Of a DNA stretch of 9,124 bases, positions 1 through 5,756 are shown piece after piece (positions within the stretch are counted from its first letter, which is position 1; each line of letters starts with the position of its first letter). The stretch covers positions 1-9,124 of the forward strand of contig JAMCZP010000050.1 of NCBI GenBank assembly GCA_023485185.1, given 5' to 3'. Under the pieces are notes generated by a model. The model did not search any database and was not told where the DNA came from. It was given only the letters and a program-made list of their open reading frames with translations. The DNA comes from Gammaproteobacteria bacterium (lineage in GTDB: Bacteria; Pseudomonadota; Gammaproteobacteria; Pseudomonadales; Halomonadaceae). Both the position numbers and the translations under genes were made by a program.

Positions 1-95
1 AGGAGAGGTCATAAATAGACTCGTCAGCGTAATGACTCATTATGGCACGCGTCAGCAGGCCACGTTAATTGTCACCGTTCTATGCCATCGTTCGC

Positions 96-104
96 TGATA
101 TAAT
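96..104 (+). promoter_or_regulatory. Extended -10 promoter for the DUF481 gene
   Basis: The sequence TGATATAAT carries a perfect TATAAT hexamer (99-104) preceded by the TGN extension typical of extended -10 sigma70 promoters. No good -35 hexamer lies 16-18 bases upstream (around 75-82), which suits the extended -10 class. Transcription would begin near 111, exactly where the upstream in-frame ATG lies, so that ATG is unlikely to be the start and the GTG at 135 is favoured. Confidence 0.6.
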
Positions 105-134
105 GTCGTCATGCCTAATTCAAGGAGGGATATT

Positions 135-881
135 GTGGCAATTGCTCGATGGATTCTCGTACTGGCCTGCTGGCCACTGTGGTTAACAACGGCGTATGCC
201 AACCCCTTTTACGCCCCGCCGCCGCCCCAGGAAGATGCGCCTATTTTTAGCGGTGACGCTGAGCTCGGTTTTAATCAACTGTCCGGCAACACTGACAGCC
301 GTACCTTGATTGGTAAAACATTATTGACCTGGCTGAAAGGGAATTTTACCCACTCATTGCGGGGTGAAGTACGCAACGTGAGCAGAGACGGTGAAACCAG
401 CGCCGAGCAGTATCTGCTTGCAGGGCGAGAACGCTATGAGCTTGAGGGCCCACACTACTTATTTGGTTTTGCCCGCTGGGAGAAAGACCGCTTTGCGGGT
501 TATGACCAACAGCTTTCCGCTATTGGCGGCTATGGGCGCCAAATCCTTGACGGCGAACGACACTACCTATCGCTTGAAGCGGGGCCAGGCTATCGCCATG
601 ATCGCCTACGCGACGACGAAAATGAACGCTTAGCCGTGGCCTATTCAGCGCTCGACTATCGCTGGGAGTTTTCGCAGCACTCTGACTTCAAGCAAGAGAT
701 GTCACTTGAGTATACCGATCAGAACACTACCTCACGCTCACTAACAGCGCTAACCACGCGCTTAAACTCACGGCTATCGTTGCGCCTCTCCCATGAGATC
801 AAGCGCAACTCTGAGCCCCCCGAAGATGCCAGCGAACGTACCGATCATACCACCAGCGCCTCACTGCTCTATCGTTGGTAA
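135..881 (+). CDS. DUF481 / YdiY-family outer membrane beta-barrel protein
   Basis: Predicted outer membrane protein of the DUF481 family, which includes E. coli YdiY, annotated as a putative salt-induced outer membrane protein; molecular function unknown. The start is set at GTG 135 because an AGGAGG Shine-Dalgarno (123-128) lies 6 bases upstream. The in-frame ATG at 111 has no ribosome binding site and coincides with the predicted transcription start. This gives 248 residues. Residues 1-22 form a Sec signal peptide (hydrophobic core, AYA cleavage site), followed by a short proline-rich linker. The rest shows alternating polar/aromatic strands, a G-N-T-D-S stretch early in the barrel as is usual in the family, and a terminal aromatic residue (Trp) as expected for BAM-assembled barrels. 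It is convergent with the ABC permease, 24 bases away, with no clear terminator between. Family confident, role not known. Confidence 0.88.
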   Translation: MAIARWILVLACWPLWLTTAYANPFYAPPPPQEDAPIFSGDAELGFNQLSGNTDSRTLIGKTLLTWLKGNFTHSLRGEVRNVSRDGETSAEQYLLAGRERYELEGPHYLFGFARWEKDRFAGYDQQLSAIGGYGRQILDGERHYLSLEAGPGYRHDRLRDDENERLAVAYSALDYRWEFSQHSDFKQEMSLEYTDQNTTSRSLTALTTRLNSRLSLRLSHEIKRNSEPPEDASERTDHTTSASLLYRW

Positions 882-905
882 GGCGGGTTTAGCACACATT
901 AGCAT

Positions 906-1676
906 TTAGCGATTTTGGCCGCGGTGAGCCCAGCCCGTCATACGCTTTTCTAACAGCGCAAACAGCTCATACATCACCATGGCCATAGCGCTGATCACCA
1001 GCAGGCCAGCAAAAACCAGGCCCATACGCATTTGCGAGCCAGCACTCATCATTAAGTAGCCAATACCCTGATTGGAGGCAACGGTTTCTGACACCACCGT
1101 CCCGACAAATGCCAGGGTAATGGCGACTTTCAGCGAGGCAAAGAAATACGGCAGCGAGCGGGGCAGGCCGACCTTCAACAGCACGTCCATGCGCCGGGCG
1201 CCCAGTACCCGCAGCACGTCCTCCATCTCTGGCTCCAAGGTTGCTAAGCCAGTGGCCACATTGACCACGATGGGGAAGAAACAGATCAGAAACGCGGTAA
1301 GAATTGCAGGAACTGAACCAATCCCGAACCAGACCACCAAAATGGGTACAAACGCCACTTTGGGAATCGCGTTAAAGCCCACTAACAGCGGGTAGCAGGC
1401 GTTATACAGAAAGCGCGACGAGCCGATAATAAAGCCCAACACCAGCCCGACAGCGACACCCAGGCCAAAGCCGATCAAGGTGGTCCAGAACGTTTGCCAG
1501 GAGTGCATCGCTATCGGCCCGGAATAGGTCACTAGCGCTTGGGCGGTCTCTAAGGCGCTGGGGAAGATAAAGCTGGGCACGTCGAATATCCGCACCGTTA
1601 CTTCCCAGATAATAACCAACGCCACAACCGCAATCCATGGCGCCAGCCGTTCAATTAACAGGTTATTCTGTGCCAT
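906..1676 (-). CDS. ABC transporter permease, NitT/TauT (SsuC/TauC/ThiX-like) family
   Basis: Inner-membrane permease of an importer, 256 residues, usual for SsuC/TauC-type BPD_transp_1 proteins. About six hydrophobic segments are visible, the first at residues 12-30. The EAA loop that contacts the ATPase is clear at about 152-181 (E-D-V-L-R-V-L-G-A-R followed by L-P-R-S-L-P). The segment N-A-I-P-K-V-A-F-V-P (102-111) is also typical of the family. The start ATG has an AAAAGG ribosome binding site (1684-1689) 7 bases upstream. It is the natural partner of the ATPase and binding protein upstream on the same strand, but 281 bases containing a REP doublet separate it from the ATPase, so its expression may be partly uncoupled. 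Substrate is not deducible. Confidence 0.92.
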   Translation of the reverse strand: MAQNNLLIERLAPWIAVVALVIIWEVTVRIFDVPSFIFPSALETAQALVTYSGPIAMHSWQTFWTTLIGFGLGVAVGLVLGFIIGSSRFLYNACYPLLVGFNAIPKVAFVPILVVWFGIGSVPAILTAFLICFFPIVVNVATGLATLEPEMEDVLRVLGARRMDVLLKVGLPRSLPYFFASLKVAITLAFVGTVVSETVASNQGIGYLMMSAGSQMRMGLVFAGLLVISAMAMVMYELFALLEKRMTGWAHRGQNR

Positions 1677-1735
1677 AAATATGCCTTTTATTGATACTGA
1701 TATTAAGTCGGTTATTTATCACTAAGTGTGAAAAC

Positions 1736-1752
1736 ATCTTCGCTAGGAAGAT
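1736..1752. repeat. Small inverted repeat ATCTTC-N5-GAAGAT
   Basis: Six-base arms around a GCTAG loop, upstream of the permease. On the minus strand it is followed by a short GTTTTC stretch, too weak to call a terminator. It could be a minor processing hairpin in the operon transcript or have no function. Confidence 0.3.
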
Positions 1753-1763
1753 AACTAAACCTT

Positions 1764-1801
1764 TAGGAGGGAGCTTCAGCTCGCGAATATTTGAGCTCCT
1801 A
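1764..1801 (+). repeat. REP-like element, unit A of an inverted doublet
   Basis: Core GGAGG (1766-1770), hairpin GAGC-TTCA-GCTC (1771-1782), then GCGAA (1783-1787). An outer stem TAGGAG (1764-1769) can pair with CTCCTA (1796-1801), though its 5' arm overlaps the GGAGG core. Unit B on the opposite strand has the same architecture (GGAGG, four-base stem, TTCA loop, GCGAA) with different but still complementary stem bases, so the structure rather than the sequence is conserved. This matches the general organisation of REP sequences in pseudomonads and relatives, which are spread by RAYT (REP-associated tyrosine) transposases. No RAYT gene is in the window. Confidence 0.7.
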
Positions 1802-1816
1802 GCCAGCTTAGTCTAA

Positions 1817-1858
1817 GGGGAGCCTCCGGCACCCTTCGCCCGCTGAAGCGGCCTCCCA
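1817..1858 (-). repeat. REP-like element, unit B of an inverted doublet
   Basis: Read on the minus strand: TGGGAGG (to 1852), hairpin CCGC-TTCA-GCGG (plus-strand 1840-1851), then GCGAA (plus-strand TTCGC at 1835-1839). An outer stem pairs plus-strand GGGAG (1818-1822) with CTCCC (1853-1857). Together with unit A it makes a head-to-head BIME-like doublet inside the ABC operon. In transcripts such doublets can stabilise upstream mRNA or attenuate downstream expression. Confidence 0.72.
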
Positions 1859-1875
1859 CAACAGATAGTTGGCTT

Positions 1876-1890
1876 CTAGGCTTAACCTAG
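1876..1890. repeat. Small inverted repeat CTAGG-CTTAA-CCTAG
   Basis: Five-base arms with a five-base loop, lying between the ATPase stop and the REP doublet. There is no following T tract on either strand, so it is not a convincing terminator. Confidence 0.3.
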
Positions 1891-1957
1891 TAAGACTCAG
1901 AATAGCTAATCAAAATTAATACGACGCAAAATGTTCAATAACCATAAAGTACTGCCA

Positions 1958-2740
1958 TTAAGTGCTGCGCACTTCGCCAATTTGTGCGCGTAGCTCCTGC
2001 ACCAGATCAATAAAGGGTTTTTGGTAGGTGGTTTCCAGCGCACGGGGTCTCGGCAAATCGATTTCGCGCCGCTCTATCACCCGGCCGGGGCGACGGCTCA
2101 TGATATAGACGGTATCGGCCAGAAATGCCGCTTCGCGCAGGTCGTGGGTCACTAATACCACGGTAAAGCGCTGCTCTTCCCATAGGTCGCGCAGCACACA
2201 CCACAGCTCTTCGCGGGTAAAGGCATCTAACGCACCGAAGGGCTCGTCCAGCATTAGCAATCGTGGTTGGTGAATCAATGCCCGGCAGATAGAGGCGCGC
2301 TGCTGCATGCCGCCGGAAAGCTGCCAGGGGTACTGATCTTCATAACCTTCAAGCCCAACGGTCTTAAGCAGTTTGCGCGCCCAGCCGACAAACTCTTCGC
2401 GTCGTTTACGGAACTGGTGGCGATAAGGCTTCACAATTTCCAGCGGCAGCAGCACGTTATCCAGCGTGGTGCGCCACGGCAGCAGGTTGGCATTTTGAAA
2501 CGCCATGCCCGAGATCTTTAGCGGCCCGGTCACCGGCTGACCATCGACCTTTATCGCCCCCGTCGAAGGCGCGTGCAACCCGGTACACAGCTTCATAAAT
2601 GTCGACTTACCGCACCCTGAAGGCCCCACGAAGGCGACAAACTCCCCTTCGTGGATATCCAGATTGATATCTTCGATGGCGTTACCTGATTCATCGTAGG
2701 CCAGGCTTACGTCGTCAAAGGTCACAAACGCTGCCGACAT
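1958..2740 (-). CDS. ABC transporter ATP-binding protein, NitT/TauT (SsuB/TauB/ThiZ-like) family
   Basis: Cytoplasmic ATPase powering the importer, 260 residues, full length for SsuB/TauB-type subunits. All motifs are intact: Walker A GPSGCGKST (39-47), Q-loop Gln82 followed by N-L-L-P-W, signature LSGGMQQR (141-148), Walker B L-L-M-L-D-E ending at Glu166, D-loop GALD (169-172) and switch His199 in T-H-D. The M-A-F-Q-N-A-N-L-L-P-W stretch is typical of the nitrate/taurine subfamily. The start ATG is 2 bases after the stop of the substrate-binding gene, with GAGGG about 9 bases upstream inside that gene, implying co-transcription and probably translational coupling. Confidence 0.95.
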   Translation of the reverse strand: MSAAFVTFDDVSLAYDESGNAIEDINLDIHEGEFVAFVGPSGCGKSTFMKLCTGLHAPSTGAIKVDGQPVTGPLKISGMAFQNANLLPWRTTLDNVLLPLEIVKPYRHQFRKRREEFVGWARKLLKTVGLEGYEDQYPWQLSGGMQQRASICRALIHQPRLLMLDEPFGALDAFTREELWCVLRDLWEEQRFTVVLVTHDLREAAFLADTVYIMSRRPGRVIERREIDLPRPRALETTYQKPFIDLVQELRAQIGEVRST

Positions 2741-2742
2741 AC

Positions 2743-3804
2743 TTATTCGCCCTCTGCCGTAAACAGCATGCGCTCTTCAGTAGGCGGTAAATAGCGTGAG
2801 CTGAACACTTGGTCTGGAGAGGGGACAGATGGCAAGTCATAGGCGTCGGCGACCAATTGAATCGCTTCAATCAAACGTTCTTCATCGACGCCCCCCACGC
2901 CATGTTCACGAGCATCGGGTGTATCCACTACGCTCTCCAGGGCCAGCTTCAGCCGCCGGGTCTCCATCGCCACATTGATCAAGCCATCGCGATTTTTGAC
3001 GTACTCAATAGCAGCTTCAGGGTCATCAATGGTTTCGCCTAGCGCGCGGTTGAAGGCGCGTAAGAAGCCTTGTACCGCGTTTGGATTAGCTTCCGCAAAG
3101 GATTCGCTGGCGATGATCGCATTGCCATAAAGCGGTACGCCATACTCTGGGAACGGCATAATGGTGAGGTCGTCCTCACTCATGCCACGCTCTTCAAGGT
3201 TGAGCAAACTAGTGAAGTAGAAGCCGGTAATCGCATCCACATCGCCACGGGTAAGCAGCGTCTCACGCAGAGTAGGATCAACGTTTTGCCACGCCACCGC
3301 ATCGGCTGCGAGATCATTGGCAGCAGCAAACACGCCCCAGGCGCGGTAACCGGTATCAAAGGCCGGGGCGGCGATGGTTTTACCGGCTAAATCAGCGGGA
3401 CTTTCGATCCCGCTCTCTTTACGGGCGAATATCGCGGTGGGCGTTCCGTCGTAAACGATATAGACACCTTGAATGCCAGGGCCATCAGGGTTTTCAGCAA
3501 GAAATTCGACTAGCGCGTTAAGATCACCAAAGCCCATTTCGTAGGCGCCCGAGGCCACGCGGTTAATCGCCCCCGCTGAGCCGCTGCCGGAGTCAATTTG
3601 TACGTCCAGACCCTCTTCAGCAAAATAGCCTTTCTCCGCGGCCATTAAAAATGGTGCAGCCGGACCTTCAAACCGCCAGTCCAACTGAAAGCGTATGTGA
3701 GTATCGCTCGCTTGGCTGATAGTAGGCATTAAAACCAGCGCAGCAGCACAGCCCATCAACAGGCGAACAGCAGCGGAACGGCGTGTAACAGCGGGTGTCA
3801 TCAT
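2743..3804 (-). CDS. Periplasmic substrate-binding protein, NMT1/THI5-like (NitT/TauT ABC family)
   Basis: Binding protein of the importer, 353 residues from the chosen ATG at 3804. The frame stays open to an ATG at 3858, but that codon lies within the predicted promoter. AAGG at 3815-3818 sits 10 bases from 3804 and only 1 base from the alternative ATG at 3813. Residues 1-32 form a Sec signal peptide (Arg-Arg n-region, Ala/Leu core, cleavage after I-S-Q-A). The mature protein opens with the family hallmark L-D-W (41-43), then a G-P-A-A-P-F-L-M-A-A-E-K-G-Y-F segment and a type II binding-protein fold. The SGSGSAGAINRVASGAYEMGFGD region is where ligands usually contact these proteins. Relatives bind thiamin pyrimidine precursors, taurine, sulfonates, nitrate or other small organics; the ligand here is unknown. 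A Cys in the signal core (L-M-G-C) is an unlikely lipobox because the hydrophobic stretch continues after it. Confidence 0.9.
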   Translation of the reverse strand: MMTPAVTRRSAAVRLLMGCAAALVLMPTISQASDTHIRFQLDWRFEGPAAPFLMAAEKGYFAEEGLDVQIDSGSGSAGAINRVASGAYEMGFGDLNALVEFLAENPDGPGIQGVYIVYDGTPTAIFARKESGIESPADLAGKTIAAPAFDTGYRAWGVFAAANDLAADAVAWQNVDPTLRETLLTRGDVDAITGFYFTSLLNLEERGMSEDDLTIMPFPEYGVPLYGNAIIASESFAEANPNAVQGFLRAFNRALGETIDDPEAAIEYVKNRDGLINVAMETRRLKLALESVVDTPDAREHGVGGVDEERLIEAIQLVADAYDLPSVPSPDQVFSSRYLPPTEERMLFTAEGE

Positions 3805-3816
3805 TGTGAGCATACC

Positions 3817-3826
3817 TTGTATACAA
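3817..3826. promoter_or_regulatory. TTGTATACAA palindrome, GntR/FadR-like operator
   Basis: A perfect 10-base palindrome just upstream of the binding-protein start and overlapping its AAGG ribosome binding site. It resembles operators of GntR/FadR-type regulators (TGTATACA-like cores); that assignment is by resemblance only. It lies a few bases downstream of the transcription start expected from the sigma54-like promoter, where a bound repressor could block transcription. Confidence 0.45.
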
Positions 3827-3841
3827 AATATGCTTTGTGAT

Positions 3842-3857
3842 TGCAGCAATACTGCCA
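3842..3857 (-). promoter_or_regulatory. Candidate sigma54 (RpoN) promoter for the ABC operon
   Basis: Minus-strand TGGCA-N6-CTGCA: the invariant GG (-24, plus-strand 3855-3856) and GC (-12, plus-strand 3843-3844) are separated by exactly 10 bases, and TGGCA and TGCA match the consensus TGGCAC-N5-TTGCA. Mismatches fall at the C after TGGCA and at the first T of TTGCA. Predicted start is near 3831, giving a leader of about 27 bases. No convincing sigma70 pair was found for this operon. Confidence 0.42.
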
Positions 3858-3932
3858 AATTTATTTTTACTTATAAATCAAATAGTTAATAAGTAGCTAT
3901 CGCCATATTAACCGCCGTCAATGTCTCATCAA

Positions 3933-3958
3933 GGTGCATTGCACTCCATACATGCACC
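3933..3958. repeat. Inverted repeat GGTGCAT-N12-ATGCACC
   Basis: Seven-base arms (3933-3939 and 3952-3958), with an internal GTGCA-T-TGCAC dyad (3934-3944) sharing the left arm. It lies about 100-127 bases upstream of the predicted sigma54 start, a usual enhancer distance. The half-sites resemble NtrC half-sites (TGCAC/GTGCA) but are in the opposite order to the canonical NtrC dyad, so the binding protein is unknown. Confidence 0.4.
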
Positions 3959-3971
3959 AAATTAAAACATA

Positions 3972-4001
3972 TTAGACCTTGGTCTAAAAAAGCGGTATAC
4001 T
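3972..4001 (+). promoter_or_regulatory. Sigma70 promoter with overlapping TetR-like dyad
   Basis: TTAGACC (3972-3978) and GGTCTAA (3981-3987) form a perfect dyad with a 2-base spacer. A -10 TATACT (3996-4001) sits 17 bases after TAGACC (3973-3978), a 4/6 match to -35, so the dyad covers the -35 and an occupied operator would block the promoter. Dyads of this GACC/GGTC form are common for TetR-family repressors, but the regulator is not in the window. Transcription would start near 4008, toward the BCCT gene. Confidence 0.5.
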
Positions 4002-4020
4002 AAGCGCAGTTTCCTGTCTT

Positions 4021-4049
4021 GCGCCATTCATTGAATGGCGCTTTTTTTT
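4021..4049 (+). terminator. Strong intrinsic terminator in the BCCT leader
   Basis: GCGCCATTCA (4021-4030) and TGAATGGCGC (4032-4041) are perfect complements around one base; with a 5-base loop the stem is 8 bp, then eight T (4042-4049). The T tract makes it plus-strand specific. It begins about 13 bases after the predicted start at 4008, with no gene between. GCGCA (4004-4008) can pair with TGCGC (4020-4024), which would compete with the terminator stem if transcripts start far enough upstream. It could be an attenuator, the end of a tiny RNA, or a remnant. Confidence 0.75.
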
Positions 4050-4059
4050 GTCTGCGGTT

Positions 4060-4088
4060 TTGTCGATTTTTTATCAACTCTCTATTAA
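4060..4088 (+). promoter_or_regulatory. Candidate second sigma70 promoter for the BCCT gene
   Basis: TTGTCG (4060-4065, 4/6) and TATTAA (4083-4088, 4/6) with 17-base spacing lie after the terminator and before the coding sequence. This would give BCCT transcription independent of readthrough. Weak hexamers keep this tentative. Confidence 0.35.
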
Positions 4089-4089
4089 C

Positions 4090-4110
4090 TAAGCGGCTTT
4101 AAACCGCTTA
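4090..4110 (+). repeat. Leader inverted repeat TAAGCGG-N7-CCGCTTA
   Basis: Seven-base arms around a CTTTAAA loop, 50-70 bases before the BCCT start and near the predicted start of the second promoter. It could be an operator or a 5'-UTR hairpin. There is no T tract, so it is not a terminator. Confidence 0.45.
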
Positions 4111-4161
4111 ACGGCAAAGCTTGGATAGGCTCTTTCTCACTTCCCCAATAAGGTACTAACC

Positions 4162-5730
4162 ATGAACCAGCCCGCCCCTAACGGCGAAGCCCCTAACGCT
4201 GACAGTTCTGGGCGGCTTTCGCTCGGCGACCCACTGGTGCTGATATTGAGCATCGGCTTTATCGTTGCCTTTCTGGCGCTATCGTTTTACGACGTTACCC
4301 TGGTGGCTGACACTATTAGCGCAGGCTTCGCCTGGACGGCAATCGTGCTGGGTAGCTATTTCCAATTGCTGCTCCTGTTGACGTTTTTTATTGCGATCGG
4401 TTTAGCCATGACACCGGCTGCAAAAGCCAAAATCGGTAATTTAGATGCACCAGAAATGAGCACATTTAAGTGGCTCTCCATCATTCTGTGTACGCTACTG
4501 GCAGGCGGTGGGGTGTTTTTTGCCGCTGGCGAGCCGGTCTATCATTTTGTAGTAACTCCGCCCGCCTTTGATAGCGAAGCAGGCACCGCTGAAGCCGTCT
4601 CGGGTGCGTTGGCGCAATCCTTTATGCACTGGGGGTTTATGGCCTGGGCGGTGTTGGGCTCTCTCACTGCGGTGGTACTCGCCCATGCGCACTACGTGAA
4701 AGGCCAGCCGCTTCAGCCACGCACGCTGCTCTATCCGATCTTAGGTGAACGCTTAATGCGCGGCCCACTAGGCGGCTTAGTCGACGCGTGCTGCGTGATT
4801 GCCCTGGTGGCTGGTACCGTTGGCCCGATTGGCTTTCTGGCTACTCAGGTTAGCTTTGGCCTGCACGAGCTGTTTGGGCTACCAGAAGGCTATACCGGCC
4901 AATTGATCATTCTTGGCGTGCTGGCCAGCATCTACGTGCTCTCCTCTATAAGCGGCGTACATAAAGGCATTCAGCTCCTCAGTCGCTTTAATGTACTGCT
5001 GGCACTAGCGATTGGCGCGGTGATTATCGTCTTTGGCCCAACGCTATTTCTAGTCAACAGCTATGTTTCCAGCATGGGCGCGTATGTCAGCGAATTCTTT
5101 ACCATGGCGACCATGACCGCTGAGACGGCACCAGCGTGGTGGATGCAGTGGTGGACAGTGTTTTTCTTTGCCTGGTTTATTGGCTATGCCCCGGTGATGG
5201 CGATTTTCGTGGCGCGTATTTCCCGCGGTCGCAGCATTCGTGAAATGATCGTTGCGGTAGCAATTTTGGCCCCCATTGCCACCACCGTTTGGTTTACCTT
5301 GCTGGGCGGCTCGGGCATCTACTATCAGCTCACTGGTGTGATTGATTTAACCGAAGCGCTTAATAACTTTCAGTTTGATGTGGCGACCTTGACCGTCGCC
5401 CAGGCACTGCCCGGCGGCACCTGGATGGCGCTAGCCATTTTGTTACTAACCACAATTTTTGTGGCCACCACAGGCGATTCCATGAGCTATGCGATTGCAG
5501 TGGTGGGCGCGGGCCACGATAACCCAAGCCCGGTAATGCGTGCATTCTGGGGGATTGCCATGGCGTTGATGGCGGCGGTACTGCTGTATATGGGGGCTGG
5601 GCAAATTGGCGCGTTACAGCAGTTTATCGTTATCACTGCAATTCCAGTGTCGTTAATTCTACTGCCGTCGCTATGGAATGGCCCTCAGGCGGCTTACGCC
5701 ATGGCCCGAGAGCAGGGGATTATTGAATAA
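4162..5730 (+). CDS. BCCT family transporter with atypical aromatic box
   Basis: Inner-membrane secondary carrier of the betaine/carnitine/choline transporter family, 522 residues, with about 12 membrane segments and short tails. There is no long C-terminal extension like that which senses osmotic stress in BetP. Family marks are the G-E-P-V-Y-H-F segment (123-129), the W-W/W-W aromatic region (326-343) and A-R-I-S-R-G-R-S-I-R-E-M (351-362). AAGG lies 8 bases before the ATG. By alignment to BetP Trp371/373/374/377, this protein has Phe336, Trp338, Phe339 and Tyr342: aromatic but mostly not Trp. The glycine-rich substrate segment reads A-G-G-G-V (114-118) rather than the usual G-M-G-I-G or G-M-G-T-G. 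A betaine-like osmolyte is plausible, but a different quaternary amine or zwitterion is equally possible. The leader carries a regulated promoter and a terminator. Confidence 0.93.
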   Translation: MNQPAPNGEAPNADSSGRLSLGDPLVLILSIGFIVAFLALSFYDVTLVADTISAGFAWTAIVLGSYFQLLLLLTFFIAIGLAMTPAAKAKIGNLDAPEMSTFKWLSIILCTLLAGGGVFFAAGEPVYHFVVTPPAFDSEAGTAEAVSGALAQSFMHWGFMAWAVLGSLTAVVLAHAHYVKGQPLQPRTLLYPILGERLMRGPLGGLVDACCVIALVAGTVGPIGFLATQVSFGLHELFGLPEGYTGQLIILGVLASIYVLSSISGVHKGIQLLSRFNVLLALAIGAVIIVFGPTLFLVNSYVSSMGAYVSEFFTMATMTAETAPAWWMQWWTVFFFAWFIGYAPVMAIFVARISRGRSIREMIVAVAILAPIATTVWFTLLGGSGIYYQLTGVIDLTEALNNFQFDVATLTVAQALPGGTWMALAILLLTTIFVATTGDSMSYAIAVVGAGHDNPSPVMRAFWGIAMALMAAVLLYMGAGQIGALQQFIVITAIPVSLILLPSLWNGPQAAYAMAREQGIIE

Positions 5731-5756
5731 ATAAGCCCACTCAATGCTTTTCTGCC

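Noticed and set aside
1..40. Minus-strand open frame from an ATG at 40 to the window edge (13 codons), possibly a divergent gene.
   Set aside because: No Shine-Dalgarno sequence or clear promoter upstream, and too short to recognise; the other strand could equally be the tail of an upstream gene.
30..42. TAATGACTCATTA palindrome upstream of the DUF481 gene.
   Set aside because: Short dyad more than 50 bases upstream of the -10, with no known matching regulator; could occur by chance.
882..905. Possible terminator between the convergent DUF481 and permease genes.
   Set aside because: No inverted repeat with a T tract is present in these 24 bases.
3805..3858. N-terminal extension of the substrate-binding protein to ATG 3858.
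   Set aside because: It would place 18 residues before the signal peptide, the codon lies in the promoter candidate, and the ribosome binding site supports 3804.
3933..3958. Canonical NtrC binding site.
   Set aside because: Half-sites are in the GGTGCA...TGCACC order, not TGCACC...GGTGCA; kept only as an unassigned repeat.
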